Source: an uncultured bacterium (GTDB lineage Bacteria > Bacteroidota > Bacteroidia > Bacteroidales > JACABE01). Taken from it: a DNA stretch of 15,018 bases. Below, in pieces: positions 6,503 to 12,815 of the stretch; within the stretch, counting starts at the first letter, position 1, and each line of letters opens with the position of its first letter. The notes under the pieces were generated by a model. That model searched no databases, was not told the origin of the DNA, and was given only the letters and a program-made list of their open reading frames with translations. A program made the position numbers and the translations under genes. The stretch lies in assembly GCA_903911455.1 (NCBI GenBank), contig CAIWDQ010000481.1, positions 1 to 15,018 of the forward strand. The letters are read 5' to 3'.

Positions 6503-9319
6503 TTATTTCTTTTCAGGAACTAATACAACTCTTACGTAATGATCTTTAATAGTAAAGACTTTTTGTGATAAGAGTTTTATATCTTCTAAAGATATTGCCT
6601 GTAATCTAGTGTCAAAATTATTTATAAGATTAACATCTTCACCAAGAAAATATGACTGTTCAATTTTATTTAACCAGTAATTATTTTTCTTAAGATTAGT
6701 TTCTCTTTCTCTTTTAATAGTTTCTTTTGCTTTGTCAAGATCAACTTGAGTTGGGCCGTCCTTTTGTAATTTTTTCATAATCTTAAATACTGCTTTGGTA
6801 AGTTTTTCAGTATTTTTAGGACCACACCCAAACATAACCATAACATCATAATCAGCTTTAGGATATTTTGACATTGTAATTTGAGATTGTGGTGAATAAA
6901 CACCACCCATTTGCTCACGAATAACTTCGATAAGTTTTATCTCCAGTACTTCACTTAATATTCTTGAAGAAATAAAATTCTTATCATTATATTCAATGTC
7001 ACCTGACATTAAAATACCAACCATACTTTGTGGATCAGTACCTTTATTAAAAGTAATATCTTTTACACCCTGAGCAAATTTAGGACTTACATCCTTCCAT
7101 GTCTCTTTTCTGTTAGTAACAGGTAAACTACCAAGATACTTTTCTAACATAGGAATAAGAGTGTCTACGGCAAAGTTACCAACAAAGAAGAATTTAAAAT
7201 CACTTGCATCTGCAAAACGATCTTTGTAAACACTATAAGCTAAGTTAAGATCAATTTTATCCAATTGTTCTGTTGATGGGAAAATGATCATACGTTTAGA
7301 ATCAGGATAAGCTGTCTTAAATGTAGTATCATAAAAACAATACTGTGGATTAGCTTTAATAAATTTCAATTGATTCTTTTCTTGAGAAATAAAAGTGTTA
7401 AAAGCAGAAGTATCTTTTCTAGGTGCTTTAAAATAAAGATAGGTTAACTGTAATAAAGTTTCAAAATCCTTTGGAGTAGAACTACCTGTAAAGCCTTCTT
7501 TTATATCAGTGATATAAGGACTGACCTGAACTATCTTTCCTTTAAGTTTCTTTTGTAATTGAATATTATCAAAGTTACCTATTCCACTCTCATCTATAAT
7601 TCTACTAGAAAAGTTTGCAGAAATAAAATCTTTATCGGGATATAAACAGGTTCCACCAGGGCTATATGCTGAAACTAGTATCTCATCATTCTTAAAATCT
7701 GTAGGTTTTAGTATAATTTGTATACCATTAGTTAAAGTTAATTCAGTAAAACCAACTTCTTTATTTTCTTTAGTAGATGCAACTTTAGAACCAATTAAAA
7801 AATCAGTTAATAATGGTTCATCTTTATATGAATCAACATAAGGTTGAAGTTTTAGTGATTTAGAATTCTTAATAATATTTAAAACTTCCTCTTTAGTAGG
7901 AACTTTTACTCCTTCTTTTTCAGGAGCCATTATAGCTATTGCCATATTATCATCACTGATCCACTTCTTTGCAAGAGCATTAATGTCTTCTAATTTAATT
8001 TCTGGTATTAATTTTTTAGCATATTTCAATTCATTTTTAATACCAGGAATAGGTTCTTTAGATAAGAAGTTATCTACGTACTCTGAACAAAAGTTAGCTG
8101 ATTCACTCTTGTCAGCTTCTTTTGCTGCTTTTTCATAATTACTTAACATCTCTTCTTTCTGACGCTCAAATTCAGAATTAAGGAAACCAAATGTTTTTAC
8201 TCTTTCGTTTTCTTGCAAAATAACTTCCAAACTTTTGTCAATCATGTTTTCTTTTGCCATTGCTTCTGAAGTATAAGCATCACCCGAACGGGCAAGGAAT
8301 CTTCCATATGAAGTACTTGCATATACAAATGGAGCTTCAGGTTTTTGTTTTAATTCATTTAAACGAGCATTCAACATTCCATTATAAAGTTCTTCCATTA
8401 AGTATTCTTTAAAGTCACCTAATGTTTTTTTAATAGTATGAGGATGTTTGTAAAATAGCATTACTTGATTTTCTGTTGCTTCTTTATCAGTTACAATTGC
8501 AATTAATGGTTCTTTATTATCAGGTAGATTAAATACTGTTCTCTCTTTTGGAGAAGCAGGGTTCTTAATTCCACTAAAATGTTTTTTTACTTTAGCTTCA
8601 GCACTATCTAGATTAATATCTCCAACAATAACTACTGCTTGTAGATCCGGACGATACCAGTCTCTGTAAAAATCACGTATAGTTTCGTACTTAAAACTCT
8701 TTATTACATCAATCTTTCCTATAGGAACGCGATCAGCATATCTTGAATCTTTAAAAATAATTGGGAAGAATTTCTTCATCATTCTATCCTGAGCACCTAA
8801 TCCTAATCTCCATTCTTCTGTAATAACTCCTCTTTCAGCATCTATTTCTTTGCCATCAAAAGTAACATTATGAGCCCAGTCTTCTATAACCTGATAACCA
8901 TGTTCAAGCAAACCTTCTTTATCAGTTGGTATTTGTAACATATAAACAGTTTCATCAAAGCTCGTATAAGCATTGATGTCAGCACCAAATCTTACACCTA
9001 TCTTTTGAAGATAGTTTACAAGTTCATTCTTTGGAAAATTTGTAGTTCCGTTAAAACACATATGTTCACAAAAATGTGCCAGTCCTTGTTGTAGATCAGT
9101 TTCCATTACAGAACCGGTATTAACTACAAGACGTAATTCAACTCTTTTCTCAGGTTTTTTATTCTGGCGGATATAATATATCATACCATTATCTAATTTA
9201 CCTATTCTAACCTTAGGGTCAACAGGTATTGGTGCATTTAAGTCAAGAGATGAACTCTGACCAAATACATTTGTAATTAAGAATCCTAAAATTAGGATAC
9301 TGAAAATTCTAATTCTCAT
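6503..9319 (-). CDS. Exported M16 zinc metallopeptidase, PqqL-like (938 aa)
   Basis: Residues 1-21 are a signal peptide (FSILILGFLITNVFGQ). The zinc motif is H82-F-C-E85-H86 in GLAHFCEHMCFNGT. The third ligand is probably E169, with E162, in AERGVITEEW, the usual spacing for the family. R801 and Y808 in VIREQMGGVY form the C-terminal substrate-binding pair. The chain has two M16 halves with the metal site only in the first, so it should be a complete active enzyme. The sequence around the motif (FNGTTNFPKNELVNYLQKIG) and the long form are typical of the PqqL-like enzymes found across Bacteroidetes. It begins 43 bp after dnaX and ends 24 bp before the second peptidase. The two are distant relatives and not a recent duplication. 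I give no symbol because the PqqL name covers several subgroups. Confidence 0.93.
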   Translation of the reverse strand: MRIRIFSILILGFLITNVFGQSSSLDLNAPIPVDPKVRIGKLDNGMIYYIRQNKKPEKRVELRLVVNTGSVMETDLQQGLAHFCEHMCFNGTTNFPKNELVNYLQKIGVRFGADINAYTSFDETVYMLQIPTDKEGLLEHGYQVIEDWAHNVTFDGKEIDAERGVITEEWRLGLGAQDRMMKKFFPIIFKDSRYADRVPIGKIDVIKSFKYETIRDFYRDWYRPDLQAVVIVGDINLDSAEAKVKKHFSGIKNPASPKERTVFNLPDNKEPLIAIVTDKEATENQVMLFYKHPHTIKKTLGDFKEYLMEELYNGMLNARLNELKQKPEAPFVYASTSYGRFLARSGDAYTSEAMAKENMIDKSLEVILQENERVKTFGFLNSEFERQKEEMLSNYEKAAKEADKSESANFCSEYVDNFLSKEPIPGIKNELKYAKKLIPEIKLEDINALAKKWISDDNMAIAIMAPEKEGVKVPTKEEVLNIIKNSKSLKLQPYVDSYKDEPLLTDFLIGSKVASTKENKEVGFTELTLTNGIQIILKPTDFKNDEILVSAYSPGGTCLYPDKDFISANFSSRIIDESGIGNFDNIQLQKKLKGKIVQVSPYITDIKEGFTGSSTPKDFETLLQLTYLYFKAPRKDTSAFNTFISQEKNQLKFIKANPQYCFYDTTFKTAYPDSKRMIIFPSTEQLDKIDLNLAYSVYKDRFADASDFKFFFVGNFAVDTLIPMLEKYLGSLPVTNRKETWKDVSPKFAQGVKDITFNKGTDPQSMVGILMSGDIEYNDKNFISSRILSEVLEIKLIEVIREQMGGVYSPQSQITMSKYPKADYDVMVMFGCGPKNTEKLTKAVFKIMKKLQKDGPTQVDLDKAKETIKRERETNLKKNNYWLNKIEQSYFLGEDVNLINNFDTRLQAISLEDIKLLSQKVFTIKDHYVRVVLVPEKK

Positions 9320-9362
9320 TTTTTGTTTATTTATAATTTATAAATTGGATTTTTATTTTGTC

Positions 9363-11072
9363 TTAAAACTCTATTTCTAAATTTAATTCGTCTTTCATTT
9401 TCTGAAGCTCAGGATTCTTTTCTACCATCTTATTATACTTATCCGTATCAGTATAAACCATTCCACTCTTTTCCTGAGATTGTACAATTACAGTTTCTAA
9501 TTGGATACTATAATTCTTGGCACTCTTTCGTAAATAGTCCATGATTTCAGATTTCCTGGCTTTGATTTCTTCTTCCTGAACCCTATTATCAATTTCTAAT
9601 TCTATTGTATTGTTATCTTTTAAAACAGGTTTATTTTTTGTTAATGTAACATATAGAAGTTTGGATGTATCAGAAATTGAAGTAGTGTATTCATTCCAAG
9701 CTTTCTCTATAATTTCTTGTGTAATTACATCTTGTTCTGATACATCGTTATTTTGAGATTCAGTTTCTTTTGTTTCTTTCTTTACGTCTGATAAGCTATC
9801 TTTAACAGAGAAAGAACCTGTTATTCCTGGAGTACTTGTTAAACTTGGTTTACTAACTTGAGGTGTATTTAAAACAGGATTGGGGGCAGAAGTATGAGTT
9901 ACAGGAATAGCTTTTGGTGCAGATGCAGGCTGAGTTATCTCTTGTTTCTTATTAATATTTTGTTCTGTAGTATTTGAATTAAGAGAAATTGAAGCTATTT
10001 GCATTAATAATATTTCAATACTTAAACGTTTATTATTACTGCTTTTATAATTAATATCACATTGATTGCATAGTTCAAGTGCTTTGATTAAGAATGGAGC
10101 AGCGCATGTTTGCGATTGCACTTTGTACTTACCTTTTATATCTTCGCCCACTTCAAGTAAAGATATAGTAACAGCATCCTTACAAACCAATAAATTTCTT
10201 AGATGCTCTCCTAAACCTATTAGGAAATGTTGCCCATCAAAGCCTTTTTCAATAATTTCATTTAATAAAATCAAAGCTGAAGGAATATCATTCTGAAGAA
10301 AATTATCAGTAACTTTAAAATAATAATCATAATCCAATACATTGAGGTTTTCAATAACTGCATTATATGTAAGATTATTACCTGCAAAACTTACCAATTG
10401 ATCAAAGATAGAAAGAGCATCGCGTAAAGCGCCATCAGCCTTTTGAGCAATGATATGCAATGCAGTAGGGTCGGCAGTTATGTTTTCTTTTTCGGCAACA
10501 TAAGCAAGATGCTTTGAAATATCGTCAATTAATATCCTTTTAAAATCAAATATCTGGCAACGAGATAAGATTGTTGGTATAATTTTATGCTTTTCGGTAG
10601 TTGCCAATATAAATTTAGCATAAGAAGGTGGCTCCTCTAATGTTTTTAAAAATGCATTAAAAGCAGAAGCCGATAACATATGAACCTCATCTATTATATA
10701 CACTTTATATTTACCAACTTGTGGTGGTATCCTAACCTGATCAACTAAATTGCGGATGTCGTCAACTGAATTATTTGAAGCTGCATCTAACTCATAGATA
10801 TTAAATGAAGCAGAATTATTAAAAGAAATACATGATTCGCATTTATCGCAGGCTTCAATATTTGAAGTTATATTCTGGCAATTTATAGTTTTGGCAAGAA
10901 TTCGGGCGCAAGTTGTTTTGCCAACACCTCTTGGTCCGCAAAACAAAAATGCCTGTGCTAATTGATTATTTTTAATCGCATTCTTTAATGTACCTGTTAT
11001 TGAAGCTTGTCCAACAACAGTATCAAATGTTACGGGTCTGTATTTTCGCGCTGAAACTATAAAGTTATCCAT
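9363..11072 (-). CDS. dnaX: DNA polymerase III subunit gamma/tau (clamp-loader ATPase)
   Basis: This is the AAA+ motor of the clamp loader, which opens the beta clamp and places it on primed DNA. Counting from the ATG at 11072, the Walker A loop is GPRGVGKTT (46-54, K52), the zinc module is C65, C75, C78 and C81, the Walker B is VYIIDEVH (124-131, D128 and E129), and the sensor and arginine-finger region is ATTEKHK followed by LSRCQ (R171). Residues about 365-430 are a Pro/Ser/Thr-rich linker and the rest is a tau-like C-terminal part. At 569 residues it is in the range of Bacteroidetes DnaX. The frame extends one TTG codon upstream, but the ATG gives the standard start MDNFIVSARKYRP. I found no A-AAA-AAG slippery site in the linker, so a frameshifted short gamma form is not indicated. 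It is first in a probable three-gene transcript with two peptidases. Confidence 0.97.
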   Translation of the reverse strand: MDNFIVSARKYRPVTFDTVVGQASITGTLKNAIKNNQLAQAFLFCGPRGVGKTTCARILAKTINCQNITSNIEACDKCESCISFNNSASFNIYELDAASNNSVDDIRNLVDQVRIPPQVGKYKVYIIDEVHMLSASAFNAFLKTLEEPPSYAKFILATTEKHKIIPTILSRCQIFDFKRILIDDISKHLAYVAEKENITADPTALHIIAQKADGALRDALSIFDQLVSFAGNNLTYNAVIENLNVLDYDYYFKVTDNFLQNDIPSALILLNEIIEKGFDGQHFLIGLGEHLRNLLVCKDAVTISLLEVGEDIKGKYKVQSQTCAAPFLIKALELCNQCDINYKSSNNKRLSIEILLMQIASISLNSNTTEQNINKKQEITQPASAPKAIPVTHTSAPNPVLNTPQVSKPSLTSTPGITGSFSVKDSLSDVKKETKETESQNNDVSEQDVITQEIIEKAWNEYTTSISDTSKLLYVTLTKNKPVLKDNNTIELEIDNRVQEEEIKARKSEIMDYLRKSAKNYSIQLETVIVQSQEKSGMVYTDTDKYNKMVEKNPELQKMKDELNLEIEF

Positions 11073-11096
11073 CAAATTTATTTAAAAAAGAATCTT

Positions 11097-11104
11097 CAAA
11101 AGTA
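11097..11104 (-). promoter_or_regulatory. -7 promoter element of dnaX
   Basis: The minus strand reads TACTTTTG, an exact TAnnTTTG match, ending 24 nt before the dnaX start codon. A matching TTTG at -33 is not evident. The expected leader is short, roughly 18 nt. Confidence 0.45.
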
Positions 11105-11213
11105 TAAAAAGTTTTCTACATGAGCCTTGTAATTTTTGTTTAATTTTCATAAAGCTATTGTAAATTTCGTAATCTACACTTAATCAGTAACTCAATAACG
11201 ATAGTTTGAGGCT

Positions 11214-11259
11214 CAAGAGGACTGGGAGACTAAAAGAGGGAGAGACAAAGAGATGGAGA
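11214..11259. repeat. Purine-rich degenerate tract
   Basis: The plus strand is nearly all A and G, with recurring GGGAGACT, GGGAGAGAC, AAGAGAT and GGAGAGA words spaced about 7-9 nt apart. It looks like a decayed short tandem repeat and runs straight into the heptamer array at 11260. Confidence 0.45.
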
Positions 11260-11294
11260 GAATTAAGAATTAAAAATTAAAAATTAAGAATTGA
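11260..11294. repeat. Heptamer tandem repeat GAATTAA
   Basis: Five units: GAATTAA, GAATTAA, AAATTAA, AAATTAA, GAATTGA. It is the same heptamer as at 1498 with A in place of T at the last position. It lies about 190 bases upstream of dnaX and is not next to a stop codon. Confidence 0.8.
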
Positions 11295-11311
11295 AGACAA
11301 ATTAACTACTT

Positions 11312-11340
11312 CATTGCGAGGAGGTACGACGAAGCAATCT
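11312..11340. repeat. Palindromic intergenic element (ATTGC...GCAAT)
   Basis: The inverted repeat ATTGC (11313-11317) and GCAAT (11334-11338) bounds a GC-rich middle, GAGGAGGTACGACGAA. From memory, elements of the form TTGCGAGGAGG...CGAAGCAATCT are dispersed in many copies between genes in a range of bacteria. Here a single copy is seen, and a genome search would tell whether it is repeated. Confidence 0.55.
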
Positions 11341-11350
11341 AAAAGACATT

Positions 11351-11382
11351 TGGTGATTTAGTGATGTGGTGATTTAGTTATT
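11351..11382. repeat. 16-nt direct repeat
   Basis: Two adjacent units, TGGTGATTTAGTGATG and TGGTGATTTAGTTATT, match at 14 of 16 positions. No coding or regulatory role is apparent. Confidence 0.7.
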
Positions 11383-11457
11383 TAAGTTGAATCTTACCGC
11401 TAGCTGATTTCATACTTAGTGCTTATATTAAAAATAATCAGTGTCTCTTGTCTTACT

Positions 11458-11494
11458 CCTTCTCCTTTTAGGAGAGGGTCGGGGTGAGGTCAAC
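11458..11494 (+). repeat. Hairpin repeat family, copy 1
   Basis: The stem CCTTCTCCT (11458-11466) pairs with AGGAGAGGG (11470-11478), 9 bp including one G-T pair, around a TTT loop. It is followed by the tail TCGGGGTGAGGTCAAC. The right arm and tail match copy 3 (14909-14859, opposite strand), giving the shared form GGAGAGGGTYGGRGTGAGG then TYAAC. This shared tail shows the copies are related elements and not chance hairpins. Confidence 0.75.
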
Positions 11495-11497
11495 CAA

Positions 11498-11527
11498 AAA
11501 GCTCTTACCATTTCTGATAAGAGCTTT
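11498..11527 (-). terminator. Terminator of the 310-aa gene
   Basis: A 10-bp perfect stem (AAAGCTCTTA 11498-11507 with TAAGAGCTTT 11518-11527) encloses a 10-nt loop and is followed by five Ts on the minus strand (11500-11496). It lies 69 nt past the stop codon, with the heptamer repeat in between. Confidence 0.82.
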
Positions 11528-11563
11528 ATGTATTGAATTAGTAATTTCTAATTGGTTTGAATT

Positions 11564-11594
11564 TTCGTAATTCGTAATTCGTAATTCGTAATTG
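11564..11594. repeat. Heptamer tandem repeat AATTACG (GAATTAC on the minus strand)
   Basis: Four full units of TTCGTAA on the plus strand, equal to AATTACG on the minus strand. In the direction of the 310-aa gene it begins 3-4 nt after the TAA stop. It is the third version of the GAATTAN heptamer in the window, with C at the last position. Confidence 0.85.
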
Positions 11595-11596
11595 AC

Positions 11597-12529
11597 TTAA
11601 GCAACCGCTTCCATCATAAACCCCAACTCTGTAAACTCACCTATATTAATATTAAAAGTAAAATTAATAGTAGCAAAGCCCGGACAACTTAATGTACCTG
11701 TATATTCACCGGGTAAAAGTTTATCTTTAGCAATTTCTCCATTAATATCTGTTTTTGCAATATAATTAATAGATAAAACCGCAAATTCAACTTCCGACAT
11801 TAATTCGCCTGTTGCTTTGTTCATAGCAGTCAAAGCCAGATTACCTGTTGTAGCATCAGGAGTTACAGGAGTTTTGTCATGCATGTGATGATGAGCTATT
11901 TTACGAGCCGATGTGTAAGTAAGATAATACTCCATATCATCAAATCTAAAAAACTCAGCATTTTTATCCATTTGAGTAGTTATGTCTTTTTTCATATCTA
12001 CAATCAGAGCATCCAATAGTTTTTTGGTATCCTTATGAACATCAATAGCAATCTTAGTATTTTCTTTTTTACCACTGTAAGCAGTATTGTAAGCTTTCAA
12101 TTTTAAAATGATAGGAGCAGTAATACCATGAGCAGCTAAAGCAACTTTATTAGCTTCAATTACTGCTAAGATGCTGGCCATTGAAGCTGTAACCTGATCA
12201 GGTTTTGTTCTGTATAATTCAGAGAAAGTATACCTATCCATAGCAGTAAGCTCACCATCACCAATACTTGCACCATGTGCGCTGATCAGCGAACCTGCAA
12301 TACTAAACCCTATTGATAGACCTCTTTTTAGTGAAAGATTTTCGGTAGTTATACCCGAAGTTTTATCTTCAAGCAGCATTATATAACCGTCTGCTGTAAG
12401 TTTTTTAGCACCCAGAGAAGTCATATTATCCGAAAATGCTACAGATTTAGCTACTGTTAAAGTAAAAGTAACACCTGAAATTAAAATACGTGTTACTGAA
12501 GACATAAAATAAACTGTTGTTGCTTCCAT
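11597..12529 (-). CDS. Uncharacterised protein, helical middle plus Ig-like C-terminal domain (310 aa)
   Basis: There is no cleavable signal peptide at the ATG at 12529. Residues about 1-55 are beta-like and hydrophobic. Residues about 95-212 look like a helical bundle: a helix at 110-135, then the stretch from K159 to K190 with regular hydrophobic spacing, and the segment FFRFDDMEYYLTYTSARKIA. A His-rich joint HHHMHDK (213-219) follows. The end (231-308) fits an Ig-like fold of the carboxypeptidase-regulatory or CnaB type: LALTAMNKATGELMSEVEF, then KTDINGEI, then LLPGEYTGTLSCPGF. I recall Bacteroidetes proteins with this helical-plus-regulatory-domain plan, but none with a proven function. 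A candidate structured leader RNA lies upstream; a heptamer repeat and a terminator lie downstream. The gene call is firm, the domains moderately so, the role unknown. Confidence 0.8.
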   Translation of the reverse strand: MEATTVYFMSSVTRILISGVTFTLTVAKSVAFSDNMTSLGAKKLTADGYIMLLEDKTSGITTENLSLKRGLSIGFSIAGSLISAHGASIGDGELTAMDRYTFSELYRTKPDQVTASMASILAVIEANKVALAAHGITAPIILKLKAYNTAYSGKKENTKIAIDVHKDTKKLLDALIVDMKKDITTQMDKNAEFFRFDDMEYYLTYTSARKIAHHHMHDKTPVTPDATTGNLALTAMNKATGELMSEVEFAVLSINYIAKTDINGEIAKDKLLPGEYTGTLSCPGFATINFTFNINIGEFTELGFMMEAVA

Positions 12530-12576
12530 TTTTATAAATTTAAATTGTTTTTATTATTTTTGTTAATGTTTTTTTT

Positions 12577-12656
12577 AAGTTTGATAGCTGATTTCGTCCT
12601 AAACCTCTGTACTGGCTATAAGTAATACCGTTTGCGAGGACTCATAAGCTGAACTT
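12577..12656 (-). ncRNA. Candidate structured leader RNA of the 310-aa gene, hammerhead-like core
   Basis: On the minus strand, the 5-bp helix GTCCT (12641-12637) with AGGAC (12600-12596) is flanked by ATGA on its 5' side and GAAA on its 3' side. This is the arrangement around stem II of a hammerhead ribozyme. Outside it, AGCT (12650-12647) can pair with AGCT (12589-12586), and AAGTT (12656-12652) with AACTT (12581-12577). Inside, AAAC can pair with GTTT to extend the hairpin. The stretch is richer in G and C than its surroundings, carries no ORF, and ends about 48 nt before the start codon. The conserved CUGAUGA box reads CUUAUGA, losing an essential G, and no cleavage triplet with stem III is found, so it is probably not an active hammerhead. 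The flanking A and G residues could instead stack as tandem G-A pairs in an internal loop. Confidence 0.3.
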
Positions 12657-12815
12657 TTCTCATCACAGTAAATAATTGCAAATTAAATTTACCCGGAAAG
12701 TTTTCACTCGTTTTTTTTATCAATATTTCAATTCACTATTTTAATTCTTATCTAACGACACTATTTTTTTATTATTGTTTAGGATAGAAAATATATTTAT
12801 GAATTATATTAATTA

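Larger units (their letters stand above)
11105..11596. other. Intergenic region packed with short repeats, no gene
   Basis: No open frame of useful length is seen on either strand. Instead, at least six different short repeats follow one another: a purine-rich degenerate tract, two heptamer arrays, a 28-nt palindromic element, a 16-nt direct repeat and a CCTTCTCC/GGAGAGGG hairpin element, then the terminator of the 310-aa gene. The first 100 bases (11105-11205) are plain AT-rich sequence upstream of dnaX. Confidence 0.7.

Noticed and set aside
9780..10000. Programmed frameshift site giving a short gamma form of DnaX
   Set aside because: No A-AAA-AAG or similar slippery run was found in the linker region on the minus strand, so there is nothing to support it.
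10066..10296. Rightward open frame of 76 codons
   Set aside because: It is antisense to dnaX, has no recognisable features, and has no start context of its own.
11073..11075. TTG one codon upstream as the dnaX start
   Set aside because: The ATG next to it gives the standard DnaX N-terminus.
12577..12656. Active hammerhead ribozyme
   Set aside because: The essential G in CUGAUGA is replaced by U and there is no cleavage triplet with a closing stem III, so only a hammerhead-like structure is reported.
12780..12815. Terminator after the 672-aa gene
   Set aside because: The stretch is AT-rich with only weak ATTAAT-type self-complementarity and no stable stem.
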